From: Notospermus geniculatus
Lineage: Eukaryota > Nemertea > Pilidiophora > Heteronemertea > Lineidae
Assembly: GCA_002633025.1 (NCBI GenBank)
Contig: NMRB01001927.1
Span: 75,190 to 139,189 of the forward strand
Length of the DNA stretch: 64,000 bases
Direction: 5' to 3'
In this document: positions 1 to 13,200 of the stretch, in pieces
Numbering within the stretch: position 1 is the stretch's first letter
Layout: every line of letters begins with the position of its first letter
The notes under the pieces: model-generated
Seen by the model: the letters and a program-made list of their open reading frames with translations, nothing else
The model's database searches: none
Told to the model about the DNA's origin: nothing
Made by a program: the position numbers and the translations under genes

Positions 1-204
1 GAAATCGCAAACACAACCTCGACCTGAAACCAGCTGACATGACGCAACCCATGATTCAGCAATGGTCGACTCTGACGCAACATCGTCGAAGTCACTGTCA
101 TGGGGTTCTCTGCGTCACGTCATTCAGTTTCAGACCGAGGTTCTGTTTGCGATTTTGGCAGAAGTGCGCAGATCTTTCTCGTTGATGTCAATTTGGGATT
201 TGTC
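1..204. mobile_element. TA-flanked MITE, family M1, left end cut by window
   Basis: Right terminus GGGATTTGTC is followed by TA. The sequence AGTGCGCAGATCTTTCTCGT and the core CATGATTCAGCAATGGTCGA recur in the copies at 4632-4872 and 60768-61029. TA target duplication and inverted ends suggest a Tc1/mariner-type non-autonomous element. Confidence 0.75.
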
Positions 205-217
205 TATAAGCCAAAAC

Positions 218-356
218 AGCATTGAGGGGGGGCTAGGGGGCAGTTGCCCCCCAGAGCCAACCAAAAAACATGATTTTCATGCAGATTTTGGGCAAAAAAC
301 GGCAAAAAGAGGTCTTCTGCCCCCCCTCCAGGACCAAAAAGCTAAATACGGCCCTG
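218..356. mobile_element. MITE with GGGCCGTATTTA-type end
   Basis: Ends CTAAATACGGCCCTG and holds a G/C-run interior (GCCAACCAAAAAACATGATT). The same interior occurs inverted at 5264-5393. Left boundary uncertain. Confidence 0.6.
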
Positions 357-591
357 GCATTTTTATCCGAAGAAGTTATATATAATGCCTGGCTGAGAAG
401 ATTTCCGCCTTCAATTTGTCACCCCAACGATCATAAAATTTTCCTTTGCAAAATGAAAGCACCAAGTGCAAAATTAAAATCACAAACAGAAAGATACACA
501 AAGACAAAGACACCATCACATTTCACATTTTGAACCATGCTTCAGTATTATTATGCTTGAGAGTAGCAATGATATGGCCCCTTATTTGCAA

Positions 592-684
592 GCCTCGGTC
601 CCCAGAACTTGGAATGGATTAGTCCAACACAGTATAGTCGAGTACGAATGGACTAATCCATTTCGAGAGAGAGGGACCGAAGGC
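592..684. repeat. Imperfect palindrome near the TMTC3 3' end
   Basis: GCCTCGGTCCC pairs with GGGACCGAAGGC, and AATGGATTAGTCCA pairs with TGGACTAATCCATT, around a loop of about 22 bases. It is a foldback MITE or a structured RNA in the possible 3'UTR. Confidence 0.6.
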
Positions 685-913
685 ACAAAATGCACATTTC
701 TTTGATATCAACTTCATCACTTCATAGACCTGTGGGTACATTGAAAGGAGTTTGAAGCCTCTAGAATATTATGAGAACTTAGAATGAGACCAGCTCTGAA
801 CAGTGAACCTCAAGGTTGCACACTGATTGAGAAATTCAGGAAAAGAATCCCGTACTCCCAAAGTACCCCACAGCCCTGAAGTGTTGAAATTCTTCACCTA
901 AACGTAGGCTTCA

Positions 914-1225
914 TCACGTTTCTCCCTTAATCACATTTTCACCATTAGTTCTCCCATTTCCGTTATGGCCACCATTTTGTCTCTGTTGCCCGTTCTGTTG
1001 CGCTTTTAACCTCTGTTGATTCTCGTATGCTTTTTGCGCATGATATATCCGAGTCCTGACAGTATTTAAATGATTTTTTATGTAATCTTCGTGCGGTGCC
1101 AACGACAGCGCATGCAGGAGGCATTTCTCAGCCCGTAAGAGTTCTCCACGTTCCACAAAAACGACACACAGGTTATGATTCGCCTGGACGTCATTTGGTT
1201 CGTATTCTAATATTTTTCTAAAATT
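914..1225 (-). CDS. TMTC3: TMTC3 exon 19 (last coding exon)
   Basis: Residues 760-862 and TGA at 914-916. It holds the last TPRs ([20 protein letters not shown], then [16 protein letters not shown]), which match the end of the TPR array in TMTC3. After about residue 825 comes a Q/N/G-rich low-complexity tail ending VIKGET, unlike the lysine-rich tail of the vertebrate protein. Acceptor is CAG at 1226-1228. No AATAAA was seen in the 350 bases beyond the stop. Confidence 0.93.
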   Translation of the reverse strand, partial: NFRKILEYEPNDVQANHNLCVVFVERGELLRAEKCLLHALSLAPHEDYIKNHLNTVRTRIYHAQKAYENQQRLKAQQNGQQRQNGGHNGNGRTNGENVIKGET

Positions 1226-4200
1226 CTGAAAACAAAAAGAAACTCCATGAAATCACAGGAAATTTGTCGAAGTTTGCTACCCTCCTCTAATTGGGAGAAG
1301 AGCGTGGTGACTCCGCCTCGAGTTGAACCCATGACCTCATCAACTTGACCTTGAGACTCTTACCTGTTCCGCTGCGTCGATATCTTTTAGATGGTTCACA
1401 TTGATGTCACCCATCAGGATTAGGCCCTTGGTGTGGTTGGGGTAGAACTGAAAACAATGATCAGAATATCAAATACTCTTATCAAAGGGGACATGTAGGA
1501 GAGTGTGCAGTGGCTCATTGTGACGCCACTTTTGACCATGATGTCGACGACAAAGTGCGCCATGTGTAGATCATGTCACGGGTTGTAGTCACACACAAAC
1601 ACACTCCACTTGTGCCAATGACAAAGCACACCACGTAGGTCGACAACGGCATTTGCCTCCAATATGGCGGCATGACGCGATGACGTCATGTGCATGCTCT
1701 CGATAGAGAAGAGACCACTGAACAATGTTCAGAGATTGTCTCCAAAAACAGAGAAGTGGGAGGCAATGTTGTTCAAACGAAGAGCAAGTCAGGCAGCAGC
1801 AGATCTTGGCAATACACAACTGTTTTTCTGTCATCTTTGATATCTGTTTTTTTCTTACCTTTAATAACTGCTGCAGGTACGGGACAGAATCAAGAGGTCG
1901 AGACAAATCGTTGCTTAGCAACAAGGCAAGGTTAAACAAAGCACCGCGGAAGTCTTCCTGGATCTGCAAGAAGAGGAAATATCACAGATCATGAAATCAT
2001 AATCTTCTGGAAAACATGAGAGTTGTCCACCAACACGTGTCTGCATCCATTTTGTTATCGATGATCCATATTGACTGGAGGCCTAGAGACCATCTCAAAT
2101 CTGAGGTAAGTTTTCAACAAGTACAGTGTTTCCCGATAGAGGTGCGAGAGTGATCTCAAATCAAGACATCAACCAATAGACCCTATCACTCCAAAAGAGT
2201 GCAGCACCTGAAGGGTCCAGCATCATGACGTCCCGCACGTCATTTCTGAATGCCATGACGTGACTCGAAAAAAAATCCAGTTGTTTCAGCGATCATGACG
2301 TCGTGAAACAATTTGATTTTTTTCCGAGTCACGTCAAGACATGAAATGACATGCGGGACGTCATGACGCTGGACCCGTCAGGTGCTGCACTCTTTTGGAG
2401 TGATATCGTCTATTGGGAAGCGTGATGGTGTCGTGGCTGAGTGACAGAATTAAGATCAAGATCGAAATGTCCCAGGATTGATTCGCAGTCAAGTTACATG
2501 TACCACTTTGTATTCTCAAATGGCTAGAAAGGATCAAGTGATGTGCAGAATGAGCTCCTTGAGTTCTCCAGAGGGGAGAGACTGGGTAATAATGTGAAAT
2601 GCACTCTCTTACCTGGATAGCTTTCTTGAAGTATGTGACAGCATCGTCAAACTTCTTATCATCTGTTGACAACATTCCAAGATTGAAGAAGATCTTCGGA
2701 TCATTGGGGTCCCACTTCAGCAGTTTCTTCAGCCTGGAAGAGGGACACGTTTTCACCGTTATCTCTAGGCATAATATAAGGTTATAATTCCGTCCAAACC
2801 CTCGGCGAAGTGCCTTGGGTTTGGACTACATTTTAGCTCCACCCTCGCGGGTTTGGTGTTGCAACCAAGACCCTTTGCCTCGGGTGTAATTCCTTAAACC
2901 ACAGCCTTCTTCCAGGGGTCTTAAGCACCAAACATGGTCTGACTCAACAACTGATTCCCTCACCTTTTATACGCCTCTGGCCTCAGTTTCTGCTCTGCTG
3001 ATTCCTGAATCAGAACTGCTGAGTTGAAGAGAGTCTGTTTATGATCTGGATCATGTTTGAGTGCCTGCTCAAACTGCTGGTAGGCACCCATACGATCTCC
3101 CCTCTCCAGCATCACCACACCGAGCTGCAACGAAAAACAAGACATGATGTCACATATGATTTGTTGTGAGTGCTGTTACGAAAATGACACGTCGTAATGT
3201 CATATCCTACGGTATTTGTGACAATTCAACCATAAATTGTGACCCGTGAGCGTGACAGCAAAATGAGTCGGAATGCGCACAGAAGAAGACCCAAGGTGAA
3301 CCAACGGTTTGTTGATTTCAGCATTGTCTGCCCATTGTGAAATTTGACTTTGTCCATTTCTGCAGTTGTTCTCTGGTGTCATCTTTGGTCTTCTTTCCAG
3401 CACATTCAGACTCATTTTGCTGTCACGGGTCACAAATGTCAAACACTTGGTGAACTCATAGCATCCCTAGCAACCAGGGCCCAAATCCATAAAACTTTGA
3501 TAGCTTTGAAGCCACACTTTTCAACATGACAGCTGACAGTTTCTTATCAACAAGATGTTCGAAGGTGTACTTACATTATAATAAAGATCAGCATTATCTG
3601 ATTGATATTTCAAGGCTGCTTCATACGTCATCTGAGCTTCTTTAGTTCTGAAAGAAACAAGGATTTCTTGAAGGTGTTGTCTTAGCTAAAGTGTCTTTTT
3701 CAGGCACGCTGTATAGTAGCAAAATGTGGTAACTGCTGTGACACACAAAATGACAGGATAACGATAACAAAGGCAGCAAGTTTTAACGGTCAAATTTTGA
3801 TGGAAAAGAACTGCAAAATGCTGCTTACCTGTTCAGTTTCATGAGGACATCTCCCCTGTTGATGTAGGCCTCGATATAATCGGCCCTCATACTGATGGCT
3901 GTTTTATAGAGCTGGAAAAGAGGCAGAGAATACTCATGGATGATGTACTTCCTTACAGTAAGTCAACTATCCAAGACCTAACACTTTAGCATTGAGAACT
4001 GAATACAATTCCACACTGCCCCACCACCACACCACCACAGGAGGATGGGGCATAACTTGGAGATCTGTCCTTCTGTAGCATCATCCTACTTACAGCATCA
4101 GCTTCCTCGAGCCTGGACTCATTCTTGGCCAGCATGTTGCCCATGTTGAGGTAGACATTCAGGTAGTTGGGGTTGATTCGGGTTGTGTATGTTTCACCTG

Positions 4201-7200
4201 CAAGAAACACCACCATTGTCAGGGCAATCGAGGCGAAAAAATGTTACGGTGAAGAAATTTCAGTCATGGAAACACCAAGAAAGTATTTTTGTATTTGTAT
4301 TTCATTTTTCCGTCAGGGCAGACGCTATAGCATTATTGGCCCTGATAAGTACGGAGGAGGCCATCACAAGCTACTCAAGGAAGTCATCTAGACATTATCA
4401 TCTTACCCTTTTTAGGTGCAGGCATGAGAGCCAATGCCTTCATATAGGCCTTCTCTGCCTCTGGTTCCATTTTTAAGTTCATGTAGGTTCTCCCCACATT
4501 GATATGAGCACCAACATCATCAGGTTGCACACTGGAAGACACAGAAAGAGACATGCTATAACTTGGGGTGAAATCTCAAGGAAAATTCAGCTTTGCAGTT
4601 TACGTGATGATTTCTGAAACTTACATGTATAGACCGTTCTCATGTTGACGTAAACGACAAAGATCTACGCACTTCCGCCGAAATCTCAACCACATCCTCG
4701 GTCTGAAACTGAATGACGTAACGCAGACGACCCCACGACAGTGACGTCGAAGACGTTGTGTCAGACTCGACCATTGCTGAATCATGGATGGTGTCATGTC
4801 AGCCAGTTTCAGATCGAGGTTCTGGTTGAGATTTCGGCAGAAGTGCGCAGATCTGCGAATTCGAGAATGGTCTATTCAGTGCACTTTCATGTGTGGATTT
4901 CTGGTCATAGTCACAGACAGAAGTGGATGAAAATCCATCCAAGTTAATACTTACGCTGCCGCCCTGGTAAAGTAAGCTAAAGCCTCCTCCCACTTTTGGT
5001 CACCCTCCAACGCATGGCCAACATTGTTGAATAACTTAGCGTTGTTGCGATTTACTTTTAATCCAGATTTGAAGAGTAATAATTCTGACTCCCTGAAGAA
5101 AGAAATAACATTGAACTGAAAGTTTGAAGATACTTGGACTGTTTGTGCGTTGCAAGCCCGCCTGAGCTGAGAGATTTCAGCTGTGAAAATTTATGCTGAA
5201 TTGTAGAACAACTGGTCCACCATAGGTCAATTACTGGATCAAGGGGTGAGAAGTGATAATGCCGGGCCGTATTTATCTTTTTGGTCCTGGGGCAAAAGCC
5301 TCTCTGGGCGGCCGAAGACCTTTTTTGCCCAAAATCAGCATGAAAATCACGTTTTTTGGTTGGCTCTGTGCCTCCCCCGCTAAATACGGCCCTCTAATGA
5401 GTAGGAATCTGGTTTCCTCCTACATTTAAGCTCCAGGGCCCATATTCATAAACCCACTTAAGTCAAAGTGTGATACTTACCTTTTGTGTTGAACAAAGGA
5501 TAAGTGTCACACTTTCACTTAAGTAGTTTTATGAATATGGGCCCAGATACCAGTATAATGATGGATAGAAAACTTACCAGTCAAAATTTCTAACATATGT
5601 TTTTAATCCATGAATAAATAGAAGAGATACTAAAACGCCCCATAAAATCTTTTTTAGATGTCCCCTGTAAAGAAAGAAAATACTGATATTAGATTCATCT
5701 GCTGAGTGAAGTTCATCTTGTCCATATATTACAGGCCGATGTAGCATTTCAGAATATATTTGCCCCCTAACTCACTCCCCTGCCGTTATTTCTCCCCACT
5801 CATACCAGCCCACCAGAACTAGTCTCCACACTTACCTATCCCGTGTTAATAACTGGAACCCTAGCGCCACCAACATGCAGAATCCCATACTAGGAGTGTA
5901 AAGGATTCTCTCGGCCACAACAAAACCAACGGCGAAGAATAAATTGGCAGCAGGAATAAACGGAAGCACCATGAACGCAAGGCACTGGAACGAGAAAATG
6001 GCAACAATTTTGATCAGATCAACCGTCAAATATCAAGGTACATGTACAGGCTACTTTCTGTTTAAATTTGTCCGCAAAATGCCTCATACAGTCTTAGAAC
6101 TACATCAAATGGAACTGGTGTAGCACTGTGAGGCTCTGACAAGTGCTGAGTAGGTCTGCGGTTCAAATCCTTCATTTGCATGACACTCTGTCAGGGTTCT
6201 GCCCGGGACTGAACAAGTGCCGGTCGGAAAGGGGGGTCTAGAAAATTTGAAATCTGGAGTTGATGAAATGCGATTTCCTGGCACCTAAGAGTCAAAATAA
6301 TGAGCTCATTTGGCGTCAAAATGACCCCGATGCACTCTATTGCAACTTAGGCAGCCCGCCTTTGTCGTTGGTCAGAAGTGTGTCAGGAAGCTCCGCCGGG
6401 AAGCACATTTGGTGAATGGGAACAGAAAGGAAATTCGGAAGTGTGCGTGGCGGGCATCTCTCGTGGCACACTTCGTTAGTTCTGATGGTCGGAAAATACT
6501 CTTTTTAGGTCGCGTGCCGGTCGGCATTTCTGCGTCCTGGACGGCGCTGCTGGTCGTCCGGCGCCGACCAGCAGCGGCAGAACCCTACTCTGTCCAGCAA
6601 ATTCAATTTGCAATTCACTTACCATAACCAATGCCCTTGCTCTTTTCCCTCGATAAAACGCTGCGTATAAAGAAAACTTTCCTAGACACAGATAAAATGC
6701 TAAGGTGGCAAGATTTCGGACGTCGAAGACCGACTTTACAAGTGGAATGGTTCCCATCGACCAATCAGCACACAGGGAAGATGGGCAAAGTAACAACCAG
6801 GCGTTGATGGGTATCAGGTAGTTCAACGTAAGCTGTCGTGCTGGTGTCGCTGCCACAGCAGCAGGGTTGTCAAAACTGAAAGTCAATGAAACCGATATTA
6901 GAGAAATTCAGTCATCAGAAAAACAACCAGGGCAATGGGCTGGTACTCATAAAAGTTAGCAAATGCATTTACTTAAGATTTGCACAGCGAGGTCCAATGC
7001 AAATGTACTACAAAACTTGAAGTAAAAGCACTTGCTACCTTTTACGAATATCAGTCAATATCCCAAATCCTGACATCTTACAGCCATCCTGTCAGATAGG
7101 TCACGTAGGTATTCGTTGGAAAGTACTTACCGAGAGCTTTCCAATGAGTACCTATTTGATGGGTTCAGTTTCATTATTCATATTTTTCACTTCCTTGGCA

Positions 7201-10200
7201 ATGAAAGGTCGAAATGCACCTTCTAACCCTTAGAATGCCGGGTTCGTTTTGGCATTTGTGCACCCCCAGGCCGGCCATTTTGTAGCAAATTTAAAAATTT
7301 CAAACAGATTTTCAATTGGCATTACACATCATCCTCAATAGGGCCACCTTCATTCTCACCTTCAGATTCACTTTGAACAATATTGGAATCAGAATCACTG
7401 TACGTGTCATCCATACAGTGAATAACTATTTCTGATGCATGACGCCATTTTTAAATGTCTTGATGGGGCGATTTGTTTCCCAACTTCCCCTTCGCTCAAA
7501 CACACACCTTCCTGGCCAATTATCCAATCAAAATTGCCACTGCATCCAGCTTTGATATCGACAGTTTACCAGGAAAAAATTTCTAGGATATTTAGTTTTA
7601 GTAAACATCGATAGATGGCGGTGATGCAATGATGATGGCTGCGCAAGACTAGGACGTTCCAAAACGCCGGCGGCCTGTGGATACGGAATTTCTGTGACGT
7701 ACATGTACGCCCGCGGCACTCTAAGGGTTAAAGACCAGGGACCAAGTGACTTTAAGCTAATGGTACCTTTAACCAAATGGAAAATGCATTGAGTTAATGG
7801 TACCATTAGCTTAAAGTGACTTTATGAAACAGGCCCTCATAGAGTGACTTTAAGCTAATGGTACCTTTAACCAAATGGAAAATGCATTGAGTTAATGGCA
7901 CCATTAGCTTAAAGTCACTCTATGAAACAGGCCCCAGGTTTGAACATTTATATTCTACACCATGACGATTTCAGCCACTGGTGGTGAAATTCCTTACTTA
8001 CTTTGTAAACTGTGGGAGCTGTACTCCTTGGACTTTAAGCCTCATCATTAAGAGACCAATTGTACTAAAGACGAGGAAACTACCGCGGAGGACAGCTTCT
8101 CGTAACCATGGCGGCACTAAAGGTGTCCCTCGTATAAAGCTCATTAGCACGTGTAAGACATCTTCAGCGTTTTTCTGAAATCAAAGAAACTTACGTCAAT
8201 TTCAATTTGTGAAGTTAAAGAGGGCCAAATTCATAAAGGGTGTTTAAGACTTAGACGCATGTAACTTCGTCAAATGCATGGTGGAAGTGTGTGCATTTAG
8301 TGAAGTTACAGGCGTCTAAGTCTTGATCGTGCGATGATCGCCCTTCTTGAATACGACCCAATGTATCGTGATTTCATTGTTTACTTTCAATGTTTGTAAA
8401 CATGGATGTTTACATTATGTTATTTTGGACTTTTGGGCCATGCCAACCCACCAAATTGAATACTTTGGGTATCAAAAGAATTTCTAGGTCGCATGTCAGC
8501 AACAAATTACTCATAAGACAAAGAAAGACTGGACACAAAGAAACAAAATGTAAATAAACAATGATTTTCGTGGCCCACAAAAATACCCGTGATACATTAT
8601 CTTTAACAGGATGAAGCAGACGACATTTGTTGTGAGAGCGATAGGCAATGAATACCCCATACAGCGGTGGAATAGGCTGCCCGATACTAAAAGGGTTAAA
8701 CTAATCAAAAATCTATTAAGATTCTGATCGACACTGAACAGTATCATTTTCTTTAGTTCCGTCCTCCGAGACCTGGCCGTCACATCAGATTACACGGCAA
8801 TAAAGAAACTTCAAACGAAGTTTGAATCTTCGGGGATTTGAAGACGGAATTTTAAAAGATTGAATATGAGCAGAACCGTGACATGATTTGTCATGACAGA
8901 ATGTTCAGAAACGAAAAAAACATTTGTGACTTCTTTTTAGCGAAGCACATCAAACGCTTTGGAGACATTTCTTTATGAAATTTCACTCGATGGATTTAAA
9001 GACAGCATTCAAAGGGAAAATGCTAATAAAAATGAAGGTGTTTGAAGTATTGGAAAAAATAAAGTTTTTTTGTACAGCATCACAAATGAAAGACACATGA
9101 CTTGTTTTTATGAAAGTTGACTCGCTGAATAGCGAATTAATGAAGTGAAATCTTACCTTTTGAGCTATAAAGATTTCATACACGCAGCAGACGCCTACGA
9201 TTGTGATACCTGTCTCCTTACACAAGGTCGCCATAGTTACGAGGATAAACGCCATGAGTAACTTCCGACAGTCTGGAAAGTCGCCAATGAAATGGGATGA
9301 AAATAAAGTGAGATGAAGGACAGACGGGAATAGAATGATTGATTGATACAACTTGTTATAAATATTATTCTTCTGACCTCAGAGGAATATTAAGTGATTA
9401 TGATTGTTCAGTCATTTCACAAGAGGATGGAACGTCTGCTAGAGAGTGTCATCTGCTGATCCATTTGAAGGGATGTTGTTTGGATGAAAATCAACAAAAG
9501 CCTTAAACTTCTTGTAACACTATTGCAAGAAATTTGATGAAAACTTCTGGATGAGTCACTGTATCTCATTAGAGACTTTTGGCAAGGCTCCGTATCGTCG
9601 ATCCGTGTCACGTATGATGTATCGAGCTAACGCATTTTCTATCAAAGTCATACGTCATACGTGACACGGATCGACGATAAGGAGCCTTGCCAAAAGTCCC
9701 ACATCTCATTAATATCAACACTTACCCAACCCTGCTCCTTGCTTGCTGGACTGTGCATAACATAAAAACGCCCCAAGACCGAAGATGGAGGATAGAAGTT
9801 CAGCCCGGCCGACCACACCTGTCACCTGGAAGGAGAGGAGGCAACTCAAATGATGTGAGACTTTTCTTGTGCGAGTGCGCTCTAAACAGGCAAAATTGCT
9901 GGTGTCCTCACGACTTGCACTAAAGCCTGCAGCACACGTCACCACTTTCGTTTCTCATACTGGCAATTTTCGTGGTCACCACGAAAATGGCCAAGTGTGC
10001 TGTGGCCAGCAACAACCACTCACAACTGAAATTCTGTGGTGACCACGGGTTGCCACAAGTTGCCGAAAATCAAACCGGTTTGATTTCTCAGCACGAAAAT
10101 TGCTCGTAGTTGCCAGTTGTGGTGATGTGTGGCCATCAGAAGCACACGAGACCACTGAGTGGTGACGTCTGCTGTAAACCAGCAACCGCCACAAAAATTG

Positions 10201-13200
10201 CCAACCACGAAAATTGCCGCTACGAGGAATAAAACTGGTGACGCGTCCTGCTAGCTTAAGACCAATGACACAAATAACTACCCATAGCTTTCTATGGTCG
10301 ACTGCCCATAGAAAGCCAGCACGAGCAAGAAAACTCATGAGGACCAGAGCCTTTATCAACAGAATAAGATTTCACAAGTTATGTGTTCCTTTAAACCTTG
10401 GCTCTCAACTTCAATTTACCACCCACCAGTCTGCTACACTGCTCCTTCCTCCCACAGCCCATTTTAACAAACCAGCCCTGCACAATTTCTGACCTGTCAT
10501 TCACGGTCGACTGATTCCTGACAAACCCCAAGCGGGGATTATTTATTGATAGACACTTGCTTGATGCTTTTCAGTAAATAACTCATGTTTACATAGACTT
10601 ATCGATTGTGCCCTCGGACAAAATGCTGATCTCTTTTTGCCCATCCTGAGGCAGTCGATACCACATAAATATCAAAGCTGCTAATCCTCTTTAAACATCC
10701 TCAGAGTGGGGGCGATTGTCTACATCTGAGAGATATACTTCAAGCAGCTCTGCTAGTTTAACCCATTAGAGCCTAAAGGCACAGACTTCTGAACTTCAAA
10801 ACGTTGCCATTTTTCTCAGATACATTCTTGATCCTGACGTTATCTGGGGTTACCAACGCCCACTGTGACTCTCGCTACCCAACATCAATGTAGAGGAGCG
10901 TCCCGCAAAACACAAATGACTTCATTAAAAGCCAGCACACACCAGGCAATACCGCAAGCAATCTAATTGCCACCGATCGTCTCGACAGTCACCGCAGACT
11001 AGGCAATATTGGTTTTGGTATTGTTTGATATTGGTTGATCATCGCTGACGAGAATATGCCGCGCATCGCTGTCCAGCGCATACCTGGTGTCAACAGCCGA
11101 TTTTGTTCGCTTGCGATCACCTGGTGTGCTGCTGGCTCAACCCCTGATCAACTCTTTAACCCATTAACTGTGTAATTAATTTTTGAAAAAAAAAAAAATT
11201 TTCTTTCTAAGAAAAAAATTTGCCAAAAAAAGTTTTTGACACAAAAAGGTTCTATTCAGGATGTGATATAACGTTCTACGCACTGTGAAGCGCCATTTCC
11301 TTGCAAGGCGTACTATAGAGGAAGTGCAACGACGATTGTGACGTCACTGCCGCGACGAGATGCCGCCATGTTGGACGTCACGTCCAACGCATTCGTAGCT
11401 TCAAATGACGTCCAACATGGCTGACGTGCAAATTATGACGTCAATGATGACGTCACGTGAAGTTCCTCTATTATGCCCTACGCAAACTGAGATCCTCGGG
11501 TGTTTTCGGGGGTTCCCCGCATTTCGTAATGACGTAATATGACGTCCTACCCAGTTAACGGTTTATTCCCACTTCGCCCCTTCCCATTTCGCCCCCTAAC
11601 AGTAAATCCATTAAATACTGGTAGCTAACCCTAACCAATAACCATTAGGGGGCGAATTGGGAACGGGCGAAATGGGAAGACACCCAGTTAACGGGTTAAA
11701 GAACTCAGACAGTCACACGATAACATCTGTGTAAATTGAGTGCCTACTGCCACAGAACATCAGAGAGTTAATCCTGAGCATTTATAACAATCTTTATCAA
11801 GGTACCATCGCAATCTGAGCTCCATCCATCCAACAGATTCATTACCCAATGGACCAACGGAACTCTAGAGATGCTATACACGCTAGATCTCCATCTGATC
11901 TTATAGCTCCTTGATTGCGGAAGTCTTTGTAACATGAGAGGCAATTGCCAAGGAGATACAAGTATATAAATTGTTTGCTCAGTGGAAGTATATAAAATGT
12001 TTGCCTGGTTTTTATCACGTAAGGATAGAAGGCTTACAGAAGAGTGGGTGAGATCAACTCATAGTAAATTTAGATATCATTTTTTAGATACTGCTTTGTT
12101 GAAGCAGATTCTATTCCAAGAATATTGCAAGGATATCCAAGGGTTTTCTTGTCTCTGTGTCCCTGTGACATCATGATGCCATGTAAACATGGTCCACAAT
12201 TTATGGTACATGACTATAGTTGGAATCTAGTCCGAAGGCATAGCGATACGAACCCTTGATGGTTCGAGATGGTTTTCAACTTACAGCTTCCACGTGGACT
12301 GGGTGAACGGCAAACAGCAAACTGGCGACAAAACTTGGGATCTCGTCAAGAAACAACAGGCTGACCCTGAAAGAGGAATGTGGAGAGGACAATTAATAAA
12401 TGTGTCGTAATTGAGTATAATTAATAAGAAATGTGGCAGATTCATTAAGATCTTTAATTGTCTGAAAATTGAAGGACAGGACGTAAATGGAGGGAAAAGA
12501 TTTGTTAGATTTTGCAGTTGGTTTAAGTGCACAGCAGCCATGTCATGTTTACATAGGTCAAGTTGAACAAATTGTTCTGCACTCATGTTCAAATGAACCA
12601 GAAATTGACTTGCTTCCAGCTGTGTGCCCCATGGGAGATGCTGCCACCTAGTGGACAACTACAACAACGGTCTATGTATGCTGCTCTTCAAAATAACATG
12701 AGGTGAAGTTGGTAGAAAGGGTCAGTGTTTCCGCAAGAGGGTAATAAGGGTACGATGCTAGTACCCTCAAAGGAACAGAAAAGGGCTATTTTCTTTAATT
12801 TCATGGGGTTTTTGTTGATTTTGAAGAAATTAGTACCCTCAAACAAATTTCTGGCAGAGACCCTGAGGGTGTTGCAGGTTTCAAAGCCGAAAGCGTGAGA
12901 CAAACACAAGCTAGGCCTAGAAACAGAAACACAACAGGATATGCCAATGTTACAACGTGAAACAAACAGCTGGAGAATGAAAAGATGGGTTTTGAATATT
13001 GATTGTTGCCAACATAATTCCAACTAAACCACCTGGGCCATCAATGCCATCAGTACGATGAGGGGAGACCATCAGATCATAAACGTCATGAACGTGATGG
13101 GCACAGACCATCTGACACGCACATCCTGGGGTGATAAAACATCTGGTACTTGGGGCAAAAACAGCTGTATTGCTTATTGGAACTTGCAGATATCCAACAT

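Noticed and set aside
12281-12658. 125-codon minus-strand open frame over exon 3
   Set aside because: It is out of phase; the frame set by the splice sites gives the TMTC3 block ending HPVHVEA, and this one gives no family match.
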